This document shows, in pieces, positions 28,001 through 41,290 of a stretch of DNA of 64,000 nucleotides. Below the pieces are notes generated by a model. That model saw nothing but the letters and a program-made list of their open reading frames with translations, had not been told where the DNA came from and did no database searches. Made by a program: the position numbers and the translations under genes. The DNA is from Brasenia schreberi (lineage: Eukaryota; Streptophyta; Magnoliopsida; Nymphaeales; Cabombaceae), in NCBI GenBank assembly GCA_036023115.1, contig JAYKKT010000048.1, positions 7,460,501 through 7,524,500 on the forward strand. The letters run 5' to 3'. Position 1 is the stretch's first letter; every line of letters starts with the position of its first letter.

Positions 28001-29641
28001 GCAGTGTCATGTAAGTGGGTGTATACAATAAAATACAGAGCAGATGGTTCATTGGAAAGATATAAAGCAAGACTAGTAGCTCGTGGATATAGTCAAGCAT
28101 ATGGGATAGACTATGAAGAAACATTTGCACCAGTAGCAAAGCTCACATCTATAAGAGTTATTATTAGTATTGCAGCTCAAAGAAACTGGACAATGTGGCA
28201 ACTTGATGTAAAAAATGCATTTCTCCAGGGGGAACTCAAAGAAGAAGTCTACATGGAGTTACCACCTGGACATCCAAATCCCGAGAAGAAGGTATGCAGA
28301 TTAAGAAAGGCTATCTATGGATTAAAACAATCTCCACGAGCTTGGTTTGAGAAGTTCAACAACAGTGCTATAAATTTGGGATATAAAAAGAGTATAAGTG
28401 ATCATACTTTATTCCTTAAAAGGGGAGAGAAATTAATACTGCTATTGATATATGTAGATGATATTATTGTAATAGGGAATGACTTAGGAAATTCAACAAT
28501 TAAAGAAAGAGCTCCATCAATTATTTGATATTAAGGATCTTGGAAGGTTGCATTATTTTCTAGGCATTGAGGTGGCCTACTCAGGAAAGAATATCTTCAT
28601 AAATCAAAGAAAATATACTTTGGATCTATTGCAAGATATCAAGATTGAAAATTACAGACCTACATCTACTCCAATGGACACAAATCATAAGTTACATATG
28701 AAAGATGGAGCTGAAAAGGTTGATGTAACCAGATATCAGCAATTGGTTGGCAAATTGATATATCTCACTATCACATGTCCAGACATTGCGTATGCGGTAA
28801 GCATAGTGAGTCGATTCATGCAATCACCATCAAAATATCATATGGATGCAGTATTTCATATATTGCAATATACACCTGGATATGGAATTACATACAAAGC
28901 CAATGGTCATAATGACATTGAGATCTATACTGATGCAGACTAGGCAGGCTCTATAGAGGATAGAAAGTCAACCACAGGATATATAACATTAATTGGAGGT
29001 AACATAGTATCATGGAAGAGCAAGAAACAATCTGTTATAGCGAGATCAACAGCTGAAGCAGAATATAGGGCAATAATGTCTGGTATGTGTGAAGGAAAGT
29101 GGTTGTGATATTTATTAATGGAACTGAACTTATTTGCAGAAAAACCTATACCTATATTCTGTGACAATAAAGCAATAATACAAATTACTTCAAATCTAGT
29201 ATATCATGAGAGAACGAAACATATTGAGATAGATTGCCACTTTATACGGGATAGTGTACTTGCAAAAGAATTTCAGTTGGAACATGTGCAGTCAGGACAT
29301 CAGTGTGCAAATATGTTGACCAAAGCAGTTAGTAGAAATCTACTTTAGAGATTGTGTAGCAAGTTGGGTGTAACTTCCATCTTTCACCCAACTTGAGGGG
29401 GAGTGTTAAAGACTGCCTAGTTATAGTTAAAATCTTGTGTAATTAAAGACTTTATAGTTATATTATTTTTAAAGGTACTTTTAAATAAGGCCTCATTAAT
29501 GGCACTTTAGTAATTAGGCAGATTGTAATCAGGTATTTAAAGGGGAAACCCTTAATCGTGTAATGCAGTCTTTCATTGTCAAGAAGAAATAAAATAAGAT
29601 GGCTGCAGGTAAGAGCCGATTCCCTCCTATTGTCTTCAACA
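25017..29641 (+). mobile_element. Ty1/copia retrotransposon lacking its 5' LTR
   Basis: The order is that of Ty1/copia: gag from about 25137 with a zinc-knuckle relic near 25930; protease with DSGATDHM near 26258; integrase zinc finger (HSRLGH and CDVC) about 26645-26760 and SDNGGEF near 27003; reverse transcriptase 28004-28528 with YKARLVARGYSQ, LDVKNAFLQGEL and YVDDII near 28450; then RNase H. A polypurine tract (cttgagggggag) precedes the 3' LTR (29404-29641, TG..CA ends). Several in-frame stops make it non-autonomous. About 85 bp covering the primer-site region of the leader are deleted relative to 5904-6090. No 5' LTR is present; the RTE tail is where it should be. The part up to 28091 is duplicated at 5904-8986. 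Confidence 0.85.
29404..29641 (+). repeat. 3' LTR of the copia element
   Basis: It begins TGTTAAAGACTG directly after a polypurine tract and ends in TCTTCAACA. It is 238 bp and contains an AATAAAA-like signal near the end. No second copy was found in the window. Confidence 0.7.
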
Positions 29642-29689
29642 TTTTTGTATTGAATGTGTTGGATGCTTGCGTGGAAATCTCAATCAGAG

Positions 29690-30028
29690 TGGTCATACAA
29701 GAAAAGACCATATACATAATGAGGTTATTAGAAACAAATTAGGAGTGACACCAATAGAGGATAAAATGAGAGAATATCGTTTAAGATGGTTTGGACATAT
29801 AGGAAGAAGATCAAAAGAAGAACGTGTAAGAAGGTATGAAAAACTAAATTTGGAAAGTATTAAAAGAGCTAGAGGACGACCACAAAAGTGTTGGAAAAAA
29901 ACAATAAAGAATGATCTAGCTTATTGTGAGTTAACTGCTAACATGGCACATGATAGGGATTTGTGGAAACAAAGAATCCATGTAGCCGACCCCATCTAGC
30001 ACGGGAAAAGGCTTAGTTGTTGTTGTTT
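29690..30028 (+). mobile_element. RTE LINE 3' fragment
   Basis: It starts abruptly at the 'gagtggtcatac' position of the LINE (compare 24669) and runs through the RWFGHI coding end to the TTG-type tail. The open frame 29667-29999 is this LINE's C-terminal piece. It is more similar in detail to the LINE at 54564-57733 (tyrosine instead of histidine before RLRW) than to the neighbouring one. Confidence 0.8.
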
Positions 30029-31248
30029 GTCTTATTTTGTAAAGATTTTGACCTCCCCCCCTGCTTAATATGATGCTTTCACTGTGCTATGGTCCGCCTT
30101 GATCTGTATCTTGAATTAACTTTGATACATTCTATGATATGTTATTATGTTTACTTACAACCTTGTCTGGAAGGAACACATTCCTTTGTCCTCATAGCTT
30201 TTTAAGTCTAAAAGGAAATTGGTCTTTCTTTTCTGGTTCTTAACTTGAAGTTTAGAATGGATTTTGCTTGTTTAGAAGGACACATATCTTGTACTTAAAG
30301 GATGTACGCATTTTAGTAGCTTTATATTTTACTCTTAAGTCTTAACTAAGAAGTTTTGAATGTTTGTTTTCCATTCTTTGGTTTACAATCAATATATCTC
30401 CTTTTAATGAGACACATCTTGTACTTAAAGGATACATTCATTTTATTAACACTATAGTTTGCTTCTGATGAAGAATTTTTGAATATTAGTTTTCTGATGT
30501 TTGGTTAAAATTGATATGTCTCCTTTTATTAACAGGCACAACAATTCAAGTGCAGAGATCGGATGACTGTGCTTGTCTCTAGTGTAGCAGTCATTGCTTA
30601 TGTGTCTTCGAAAATTCCCTTTTTCTGTTTTGGACTAGAGAAGATACATGCAAGCGATCATCACTTGCACGGTTATTCACATTTCTAAATGGGTGAGGAA
30701 AGAGAAAGGAGAAATAGAAGTTCTAGTTTCAGCAGCATTAGTACTTATTTTGAAGTTACCACTCACAGATGTTGGTAGAAGTAGACGGAAGGGTGACCAT
30801 GTGGTTGTTTCTCAGCTATAAATTCTTAACTAGGTGGAGCATTAGGAACGTTTGATAAATTGATAGTATCCATGCCTTTAATGCAATTCTGATGACTGGA
30901 TTTTCATCCATTGGAGTTGTGTGGTCTGTGGTGTATGCCATGTTGACTGTTGGAAGCCTGAACAGTAACCTACTTGCAGATGGACATGAATTGGACTGAA
31001 GTTAACATTTGTTGGCAGATGGACATGAATTGAAGTTGCATTGTGTGTGAAAGGCTTTTCTATTTATACTGTTATTATTTGAAAGTAAATTATGTTAGAA
31101 CACATCATTATCAGTTGGCTTTTCTTCTTTTCTGATAAAAACACCAAGGGGTTGCAGCCAGTACATCAAGAGTAAAGGCTACTACAAGAATCTACAAACT
31201 CTACAAGGTCCAAGAAGAAATACCTGTTTACTGGCTGTTTCTTTGCAG
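30029..31248 (+). other. Non-coding sequence upstream of the first recognised CTP synthase exon
   Basis: This presumably belongs to CTP synthase intron 1. It contains an imperfect tandem repeat (about 30281-30413 and 30414-30536, with shared 'cttgtacttaaaggat'). The expected first coding exon, with the P-loop, was looked for here and not found. Confidence 0.6.
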
Positions 31249-34200
31249 ATCCGTACTTGAATACTGATGCTGGGACAATGTCTCCTTTCGAGCACGGAGA
31301 GGTGTTTGTTCTTGATGATGGTGGTGAGGTATGAAGAAATTGTGGCATTTGTTATATCCTTCGCTAGTCCATTTCAAGAAAACAGTTTTTCTTCTCTAAT
31401 CACATTTTTCATTTTGTTTAAAGAGAACTCTAATGTTCACATGCATGTAAGCGAAGTGCAATTCTGCTTCACATGCTAAAGTATACACTTGCCAAAGCAT
31501 AAGCACTAGAGCTACAATAGCATGGAGCCTTCAGTATCAAGAAGTCCTTTTCCCAATTAAAAGTGCAAGAATACAGGAAACGAGAAGGAGCTGTTAAATG
31601 ATGAATTTGGGTTGTTATAACTATAGCTAAAATCTGATTAGCTTCCAAAATAATGTTTCATCAGATATTCTTGATCCGACCAACAGCCTCTGGTGCTTTT
31701 TGGACCATGAAAAGCACATGTGGACTCATAGAGTTCGATTTGGAAGTGCTTAGTTTCATGTGTGGCAATTGGTGTATTCTTGGTTTATACCCTCCAAGCA
31801 CACTCTCTCTCTCTCTCCCACGAACAGCACCACCATGCATTCCTCTTGCTCCCCCTACAGTGACCTTCTTATACGTTAGGGTATTTTTTAAAATGCATTG
31901 TGCCTTTTTGAGGTTAAAAAACTGTCCCTTCTTTTACAAGGTAAAAAAAGTTTAGATCTCTTGAAAATTATCCATTTCGAATTTGGATTTATCAAGAAAC
32001 TGTAGTTTCATATATATATATGATCATTTTTTTATTGTAGCATTTAAGACATATATGAGGTTTAATGCGTTCAGTTTTAAACTTAATTGTTTTAATCATA
32101 AGTACGCTTCTTTCAAAAGCATTGATAGGAAAATCAATCCATGTCTTAAGAAAAAAAAGGCCGGTACTTAGTAGGAATGTTTCAAAAAGTGTAGTTGACC
32201 CCGTAATGCTGGGCTCCAGTACGCGATAAATGTGCCATATCGTATGATATGGTGCAAAACCATTTATTAATCTGAAAAAATAAAAATTAGAAAAGTTCAA
32301 AAATTAATAATCAGGAAAATTGAAATTAATCAACAAAGTTAACAAAGTGTAAGAAACACAACCAACAACACTAAAACATCATATGTAACATGAAATCAAT
32401 TAATCAATACTGCAAATTTAGCTAATAAGGATTAACAATTAGGAACTAAGGAATGCAAAAACATATTACTTAAAATAAGCCAAGTAACTAAAACCTAAAA
32501 GCAAAGTCATGTTCATTGGGTAAGATAAGGTCACACATCAAGTATCTAAGAGTCCAAGTCCAAGAACTAGCAAATACAACAACAAACTGATGAAGAAAAG
32601 TTCCAAGTTCATTCCATGAAACATGGATCAAAATCAATAAAAGTATCAAAAGCAGCATAATCTGACAAAAATCGGGTGAAAATGGTTTGCGAACCCAAAG
32701 AATCGATTAGGGCATGGATTTACAAATATGCATGGATTTTACAAGATTGGGTGAAAAATCAAATGATTTCTCCACCAAATCAAGTAAAAGAGAGGTAGGG
32801 AGTGGGTTTGGGAGTGAAAAAGGATCGGTTGGAGTTCTTAGAAGTCACTTGGAGGGGGCCTAAAATCCCCCTGGTTTTTGGTTTCTATGGCTAAAAAAAC
32901 CACCATTATTTTGCATTCTACACAATGTATCATGCGAAACGGTGCAATACAACACCGATATGCACGATATGGGTTGATACAACTCAGTAAATCTTGCAAT
33001 GCAATGCAGTCATGATGCACAATACAAATTGTAAAGTTTGGCATGATTTTATAACCTTTCTCAGTATCCAAGAAAGGAAGAAGTATGTGCCTGTCTATGT
33101 GCAGGAAGTAGGTTGGGATGCTGAATTTCCTTTCCCACTGAATCATGATATGTTCTTCTCTAAAGAGAGGTCACCACCTATAATGGTTAGTTGACATTTT
33201 TCATGTGACTTTTGGTTTTGCAGGTTGATCTTGACCTAGGAAACTATGAAAGATTTTTGGACTTGACATTGACTCGTGACAACAATATAACTACCGGGAA
33301 GATTTACCAGGTACTGTTTTTATCATGGAATCATTTGTCCATTAGTCCTATGCCTTTTGCTTTGTGATTTATATGATTGCTTTGCTTGTGCAGTCTGTTA
33401 TTGGCAAGGAAAGAAGGGGTGATTATCTTGGAAAAACTGTTCAGGTCTCTGTTAATGTTGCCTATCATGGTGTTGTTTTAGTGGGACATGGTTTCCAGAT
33501 CAAAATTATTGATGTATTCATATTAGAATGCATGCTTGGCTCATCCACCTCTATTGGTTTATGACTATGAGTCCTTTCATCATTACAGGTTGTTCCTCAT
33601 ATCACTGATGCTATTCAGGAGTGGATAGAGCGTGTTGCCATGATTCCTGTGGATGGAGAGGAAGGTCCTGCTGATGTGTGTGTCATTGAATTAGGTGGAA
33701 CAGTTGGTATGATAGAACTTCCTTTTGTCTTAGTTCTTTTGGAAAGTTGCCTGTGTTTCAGCTTTATATCATCGACAGGTGGTATTTGCAGTCAGTTAAT
33801 CCTGTTATTTGCCATGCTATTTTGACTTTATGGAACAGACATGCCACGTCAATTTTTTTCTCTTCTCAGTCTGTAAGCTCCACAATGAGAGCACAAAAGC
33901 ACGAGCCAATGAGTCAATGGGGGAATAATAATGGAACAAGTCAATGATTGTGATTACCTGTATCAACTTGGTTTCTGTATATCTGGTCGCAACAATCTAA
34001 CAAAATGTTCTTCATGTAGGCGATATTGAGTCCATGCCTTTTGTAGAGGCTTTGCGCCAGTTATCATATCGTGTTGGTGAGAAACTCATTTCTAATTTTA
34101 GTTATCAATTATTTTGTGGGGTGTAAGCTTGGCCTTACTGCAGTTTCTTTTTATTGATTAATTTGCAGGACCTGGTAACTTCTGTCTGGTCCATGTGAGC

Positions 34201-37200
34201 CTTGTGCCAGTTGTACATGTTGTTGGTGAGCAGGTAATTTGGGTACAATAGAAACCTCTGATCTGCATGTGGAGTCCCCAGTCAGCTTTTTGGTGTGTCA
34301 TCATAAATACTCCAAAATGAGGTGCTAACATGCAGTAGGCGGAAAAAGCTTTTGGTAGCTTTGTCCTACCGTTGGATTGTCAGTTTGGATCTTATGCTTT
34401 GACTTTGCAAGCTCTTAGGTCCTTGCATTCTTAAGCTTTTGGTAGCTTTGTCCTACCGTTGGATTGTCAGTTTGGATTTTATGCTTTGACTTTGCAAGCT
34501 CTTAGTTCCTTGCATCCTTGTATAAGTTGCAGTGAAGCCTCAGTGTACATTCCAGAAGCATTTTGCATAAAGTTACCTGGTATACTCTGACACCAAAGTT
34601 CTTCTTGCATTGACAGAAAACAAAGCCGACTCAGCACAGCGTTCGAGAACTGAGAGGGCTAGGACTGATACCAAATATTCTTGCTTGCCGCAGTACAAAG
34701 GTGTGTGTGAGTGCTAATGCATGCGGATATGTGTGTGCTGCATGTCTTTATGCTGCTGCCATTTTCTAGTGCTGCATGTATATCATTTAAGAAGATGGCA
34801 TATGTCCTGAGTGATTCCATTTTGTCTAATAATAAAGTGCACTTCCAAGGCGTTATTCCATTTTCATAACTTCTCTTTTGAATCTGACATGCTTTGATAA
34901 TGCGGTTACTAGAAGCATGTGATATGAAACTTTGCTTGGATCCTAAGTATGGAGAGCTTTAGTTCTTCTCACAACCTCTCTTAATCCTCATATCACACTA
35001 TTTCCAATTTGTGTGTTTTGAACATTTAGAATAAGTAAGATTGATTTGGAAACTTGGTGTGCCATGTGGAGCCGGTCTGAAGTTCTACTTTTCTGGTTCT
35101 TTAAGTACTCCAGCATAAGTGGCCTTTCGTGAACTCAAACATTTGTGTGGGAATGTGTATATGGTGTGTCTGCACCTTTAGTGTCGTGTTCTGCTAAAAT
35201 TTACTTGCCCTTTACAGCCACTGGAAGAAAATGTGAAGGAAAAGCTATCTCAATTTTGCCATGTTCCAGTATGGTTCTCGAGACCCCTTGATAGCACCTT
35301 TTATCTTTTCAATGATTTCCCTTTTACACTTGAAATTTGAAATTAACTAAATTCTCTACTTGTTTCTTATTGTTTTTCTTGGCAAGGCTCTCTTTTATCT
35401 TTTCAGTGATTTCCTTATTCTTTTTCTTCTCGAAATTTGAAGTTAACTAAATTCACCACTTGTTTCTTATTGTTCGTCTTGGCAGGCTGAAAACATTCTT
35501 ACTATTTATGACGTTCCAAACATTTGGCACATACCTTTGATATTAAGGGTATGTTGGTTGTTTTGAAATCTTATGCCAATGAAATGCGGCATTTGATTTC
35601 TCTTCTGTTTCATGTTTTATGTGTTTAGGCTAAGGAGAAGGGCATGCCCTTCATAATCTCATGCAAATGTTTTCATCTTAACCCAAGGTTTTTTTATAAA
35701 TTGTCTTCAGGATCAGAAGGCTCACAATGCAATTCTGAAAGGGCTAACTCTCCTTAGGTCGTCTTCTTGCACCTTCTACCTTTTCCCCTTAATTAGCATC
35801 TGTCTTCGTCTTTCATCTTGTCATGGTTCATATATGCATTTGCTGTGTCATATCAGTTTGCTCATTTGCATGACTTATCCTCTTTGTACACAGTGTTGCT
35901 AGAAATCCTGCTTTGGAGGAATGGAGTGCAAGGGCTGACTTGTATGATAAGTTGTCCCAACGAGTAGGTTTTGGTTGTAACTGGTTAATTTGTTGAGTCA
36001 CAAATTTTACTTTTGGGCCTTTGACTAAGACCACCTATCATTGAACATCTTTTGCAGGTTCGAATTGCTATGGTTGGAAAATACACTGGCCTGTCAGATT
36101 CTTATCTATCTGTATTGAAGGTGTGTAAATTGACATGGTTTGCATAGCCATTGTAGCATTTTATTATATCCTCTTGGCAATTTTAAAACATAAAAAGGTC
36201 CAAAAAGAAATCCCACAAAATGAAGGTAGAATATTTTGCTTTGGTAATCCGAGATTTTCTTTGGTAATAATCTGATATTTCTTGGGATGGATCACTTTCC
36301 ATTTATTTTATTTGTTCTTCTTGGTGAACTGCTTCTGAGAGATCGTCATTTGGAATAGCTCAATAATGATGATCACTGCCACCTCAGTTAAGTGCATATC
36401 CAACATTATTGACCTTAATGTGTTTCTCAACCAAATGCAGACTGAGAAGTATCAATATCACCTTCTTTCGCAGCTGGCATATGGTTTCATTGGAACTCTT
36501 TTTTCTCTCTCTTTCGCAGCTGGCATATTCATGAAACTTGGCATCTGTGGCCACTACTATCTAATATATATTGTGAAAATTTCTGTTTATGATAGGACAT
36601 TATCTAACTCCGCCCATATAAGGGATCACCCGTGCATTACCGGTCCCAAGTACGGATAAAGGAGGAGGGTTGTGTTAGGCTTCCGGCAACCAACATAAAA
36701 CTTTGTTGGATTTTTATACCATGGATTACACAAATTATGAGGATTGCTTTGGGGCGTCCCCACCTAGCGATGCGTTGCAGAGCCCGAATGTGATAAGTAA
36801 GCAAGGGCCACTATATTTTCGCCCGAATGTAGTGAATCAATTGCAGTGAGGGTTCCCACATCATGGACGGGTGTGAGTAAAGAAGTTAGTCCCGCTACAT
36901 TGCTGCCCGAATGTAGTGAATAATTTACAAAGAAGGTCTCCGCATTTTCAACATGAACGGATGCGGGGGGGTAAGGAAGCTAGTCCTAGATAATAAGATT
37001 CGTATTGGTTCTTGGAATATCGAAACATTATCCGGTAAGCTAATGGAGGTGGTAGATATTATGATTCGAAGAAAGATTCATATTCTATGTTTATAAGAGA
37101 CAAAGTGGGTTGGAGTAAAAGCAAAGGAGATAAAGGATACAAGTTTTAAATTATGGTACTGAGGTAAGGAAAAGACTCAAAATAGAGTTGGTATTATGAT

Positions 37201-40200
37201 AAATAAAGATTTATAGGATAGTGTAGTACACATACAACGATATGGTGACCGAATCATGACGTTGAAATTAGTGTTAGGAGCAGAGGTTTTGAATATAGTT
37301 TGTGCTTACGCACCTCAAGTAGGACTAGAAGATAGTATAAAGACGGGTTTTCGGAAGGAGTTAGATAAGGTGATTCAAAGGATTCCACAAAGGGAGTTGA
37401 TTTGTTTAGGAGAAGACTTGGACATGTCGGTAAAGAGGCATTAGGATATCAAGGTATTCATGGAAACTTTGGTTTTGGAGATATAAATGAGGAAGGTAGG
37501 GAGATTTTTTTAAATTTTGCTATGGCATTTGATCTCTTTATCAGCCGACCCCATCTAGTATGGGAAAAGGCTTAGTTGTTGTTTGTTTGTTGTTACTAGT
37601 TGAATGGCATTCCATATTCTTTTCCTTCTCAGAGGAACTTCATCAGTTCATCATATTCATGTAGCAATGGTTAGCACTGGTGGTTTCTTCTCAATGGTGG
37701 TGATTTAGTTAGTGTACTACCTTTTTATGCAGGCTCTGTTGCATGCATCTGTAGAATGCTCAAGGAAATTGGTAGTTGAGTGGGTTGCTGCCACAGACCT
37801 TGAAGACACAAACGCCAAAGAGGTTTCATGATTTTACTTTATGTTCTGCTCCTAGTTTCCTGTCAGTTAGGTGAGTTCAACAACTGATTCCTGTCACGTA
37901 GACGCTTCTATTTGGTTGCCGCACACATGTAGGCGCACTGACACTCTACACCCCTACTCCCATGTCTGACTCAAGACATGTTCTAAACGTTTTATGTGCT
38001 ATGTCACTAAGTCACTCGATGAATGTTAACCGTTTATTACTTCATTAGTGAATTAAAGTATGAACATGGTACTTCTTTTAGCTTTATGAGATATAATTTA
38101 TTATATACATTTATTTTACTTATATATAGCCGTGTCCTCACATGCATTAATTTTGAAAATCATGTCTCATTGTGTCCATGCCTGCTTCCACACCCATGTG
38201 ACTTTGACTAATTCTTGTTTTGCAGGCTCCTGATGCTTATGAAGCTGCATGGAACGTACTAAAGGTTAGTTTCTCTCTCTCTCTCTCTCCCTCTCCCTCT
38301 CTCCCTCTCTCTCTTTCTGCTTAGAGTTTGGCTAAATTGTCTCTTCTCCGATGACTGAATTAGCTATACCAGTCAATGTTTCTTGGTCAAGACAGGATGT
38401 AGATGGTATCCTTGTGCCTGGAGGTTTTGGTGATCGTGGTGTTCAAGGGAAAATCCTTGCAGCAAAATATGCTCGTGAAAACAAGGTCCCATACCTAGGC
38501 ATTTGCTTGGGAATGCAAATTGCGGTCATTGAACTTTCACGCTCGGTATACATTTCCCGTTGTCATTGTGATTGTCTGATAAATGAATTCATCAAGTACT
38601 CATTTATTAGTTCTTTGGAGTAGCTGCACCATAATATTCAGTTCTTCTTTAATGGATTAGAGTCATCTGGCTTGATGTTTGAGTCAATACTATATTTGTC
38701 TCAGGTTCTTGGCTTGGAAGATGCTAACAGCACAGAATTTGATCCAGACACAAAAAATCCTTGTGTAATTTTTATGCCAGAGGTAGGGCTTGCAGATTAA
38801 TCCTAGGATTGCTGTCAGTAAATATTTCTACCATTTTAGCTACCTACTACTGCTACTGCTACTGACATCACCACAACCATCACTGCCACTATCCCGTCCA
38901 CTGTTAGTAGTTTGCATTCATGCGGATTTTCCCATGAAACAGGGTTCAAAAACTCATATGGGAGGCACCATGCGTTTAGGGTCAAGGAGGACATATTTTC
39001 AGGTTGCCGACTGCATCACTGCAAAGTTGTGAGGACCAAACATTTCTGATCCCATTTTAACTGTGTTTGTTATCAATCCTCAGGGAGCAGGTTGAAGTTT
39101 CTTCCAGAATATTGTTAAACAAAACGTGTTTCACATCCAGAAGTGTTGGTTTAAAAACTTTCTATATTTGCTAATTTTTTGTTTTGTCATGTTCTCAGAT
39201 ACAACAATGCCAGATATGTGGAAGAACGACATCGGCACAGATATGAGGTTGGTTTTTTACATTAGGCTATTTTGTCACAGGATCAATTTAGATTCTGGCT
39301 TGAATGGCATGGCTAATTTCATATTCAATACGACACGTGGGCGCCTAGGTTAACCCGGGAATGGTTGGCAAACTGGAAGATGCGGGTCTATCTTTTGTTG
39401 GCAAAGATGAAAGTGGAAAACGCATGGAAGTATGAGTTTCTAGATGCTGTTATAAGTGGAGATAATTTTTTCTTCTTCCTGTTTCAGTAGTTTAACTTAC
39501 AATATGATTTGCATTAGATTGTTGAACTCCCAAGCCATCCCTACTTTGTTGGTGTGCAATTTCATCCCGAATTCAAGTCGAGACCTGGAAAGCCTTCTGC
39601 TGTATTTCTAGGTAATCCCCTTACCACCATGGAATTTTGATTTCTCTTTTAATTGCTTGTGTATATGCTGATATGATCGATGGAAGGGTTTAAGAGGTTG
39701 ATTCTAGATCCATTTGGTGAGGTATTTCTAGATCACCGGTGGCAGATCAAACGTTAATTGAGATCCTGTTAGCGGTCTGTACAAGCCAGTATTTTTGAGT
39801 TTTTGTGTGTCTAGGTGAACTGCAAATCAGATTGGAGTACTCTAATGGTATCTTCCTATCAAAGCAAAACAAAGCTTTTCCCACACTAAGTAGTGTCTGC
39901 TACACGGATTCAAATTCTTAGTTACCATTGACTTTGATTTTGTGCCACACTAGCATTTAATTCTGAAAAGCAAAGATCATATTCTATGGTAGCTCAATAC
40001 CACAAATGTTGAATAGGTCATGAGTTTTCAAAACCTCTAGTGTCTTTGTGAATTGCTAAATAACATTCTTTCTATCTTTCAAATGGGGGATTAATTCTGC
40101 TAATCAAACAGGTCTCATAAGAGCTGCAACTGGTCAGCCGGTCGTCAGTGCACAACATCCAAGTCTGGCGAACATAATTGGAACTGAAAACAGCTCAATC

Positions 40201-40299
40201 AATGGAATGCCGGCAGCAAGCCAAGCATACACAAATGGCAAAGCAAATGGTTCACTACAAACCAACTTCTACTCCAATGGCAACAGCATACATATCTGA
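31249..40299 (+). CDS. CTPS: CTP synthase (glutamine-hydrolysing), first exon not found
   Basis: CTP synthase makes CTP from UTP, ATP and glutamine in the cytosol, the last step of pyrimidine nucleotide synthesis. Exons: 31249-31328, 33224-33310, 33394-33444, 33589-33706, 34020-34076, 34169-34233, 34617-34700, 35218-35268, 35486-35548, 35711-35757, 35894-35963, 36058-36120, 37733-37822, 38226-38264, 38396-38545, 38705-38782, 38943-39028, 39199-39247, 39349-39429, 39518-39611, 40112-40299. All borders are GT..AG and phases agree, giving 563 residues without a stop. The synthase domain shows [16 protein letters not shown] and [12 protein letters not shown]; the glutaminase domain shows GICLGMQ (nucleophile Cys) and FHPEFKS (His and Glu). 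The first 39 or so residues, with the start codon and ATP-binding P-loop, are not in the window. Introns hold a LINE, an hAT-like relic and tandem repeats. Confidence 0.93.
32215..32987 (-). mobile_element. Decayed hAT-like non-autonomous element in CTP synthase intron
   Basis: Both ends carry clustered ATATCG/CGATAT words facing each other. The interior, read on the minus strand, resembles the right arm of the hAT element at 54237-58613 (a run of 'ttcctgatt' words and a GCAAAAC-like block). Terminal repeats and target duplication are too worn to fix exactly, so borders are approximate. Confidence 0.4.
34346..34519 (+). repeat. 87-bp tandem duplication in CTP synthase intron
   Basis: The unit starting 'aagcttttggtagctttgtc' occurs at 34346-34432 and 34433-34519 with only a few differences. 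It lies wholly inside the intron between the 34233 and 34617 exon borders. Confidence 0.9.
35298..35490 (+). repeat. Tandem duplication including an intron acceptor
   Basis: A unit of about 94 bp is present at 35298-35391 and again at 35392-35490. The second copy ends in the used acceptor (ggcag before 35486). The first ends in 'ggcaaggct', which also offers an AG followed by GCT. The duplication therefore copied the branch and acceptor region plus the first exon bases. Confidence 0.8.
36607..37593 (+). mobile_element. Internally deleted RTE LINE in CTP synthase intron
   Basis: The leader starts 'actccgcccatataaggg', as in the other RTE copies. The leader and endonuclease part follow (CAYAPQVG near 37300, ICLGED near 37400). 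The sequence then jumps from the LFI codons near 37540 straight to the conserved 3' tail and TTG-rich run. The whole reverse transcriptase is missing. It sits in the sense orientation in the intron between 36120 and 37733. Confidence 0.85.
38269..38312. repeat. (CT)n microsatellite
   Basis: A CT-rich run just after the 38264 splice donor, with interspersed CCCTCT units. Confidence 0.9.
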
Positions 40300-41286
40300 A
40301 AGGCCTCTGTTTCATGGTTTTTGAAGGCAATGGACCATCCTTTTCTTTTATCCTGTACAGCTATGCAGATTTAGAGTTTGAACTTCTTGCTGCCAGATTC
40401 CAGGTTTTGAGAAACGGTATTACTTTCCAGTAGCTGGATCAGCACTCGGTGTTTTAGTCTATGTATCGTCATTCGGTTTTGTCTGGCGAGATCATTAAGT
40501 GGTGCTTGGACTTGAAGTGTGCTCTGTATATTCAGGAAATGAAATGGAAATGGTAATTGATACAAGTTTTGCTATTGTTGTGGATCAGGAGTACATGAAC
40601 TGGTTTTGCCTTCCCAAAACATATATTATAGGCAGTAAAGTTGGATATCACTAGTCATTTAAAGATGATACCTGATCTGACAAAAGGAACCCTGGTCCTA
40701 TTTGAGAGAGCAATGGGACGGATCAGGTACAGGAAAACCTATTCCTGGCTTCATACCTCAACCTAAAATTTGTGCCCTTACCTGAATAGCAAAACATGTT
40801 GTACTTATTTGAGCAAAAATAGGTTATAATTGCATGATCAGCCACAGGAGAAAGATTGTCCTGTTGATGCCCTGAAGTGCTTATGGTTTCACTGTGTGTT
40901 GTGTGTGTGTGTTTGAGAGAGAGAGAGAGAGAGAGGTTCTGGAAGTCTTGATCCTACTTGGGGGCTAGTATTGGACCTGGATCTGGGCCCTATTGGAACA
41001 TCTATGGGAGCAGACATGCCAGGATCCAATAAGAATAGTGTCATTAAACCATATTCATCTATCCAATAATTTTTGAACGTTTGTATATACATTGAATTTC
41101 ATGAATCGTGATGAGAGCCCATGTTTGACATAAACTTGCACAAAATGAAACCCAGATCCTGCAGTATTTAGATTTTATAGGTCCAGACCGGATAGCTAAT
41201 GGATCCCTTCCTTTCTTTCACCAAATGCCGGTATAATGGGTTTGGTATGTACCATTTTAGGGCGATGCACAGTTCACAATTGTTCC

Positions 41287-41290
<4 letters not shown>
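40300..41290 (+). other. CTP synthase 3' region and intergenic sequence
   Basis: The first few hundred bases are presumably 3' UTR; the polyadenylation site was not fixed. A TG and GA microsatellite lies at about 40895-40935. No gene is seen. Confidence 0.6.

Noticed and set aside
29690..30028. Protein-coding gene of 110 residues
   Set aside because: It is the C-terminal end of a truncated RTE LINE, identical in style to 24634-24987.
31653..33194. Open frames of about 60-100 codons in CTP synthase intron 1
   Set aside because: They lie between confirmed splice sites, have no family match and partly overlap an hAT-like relic.
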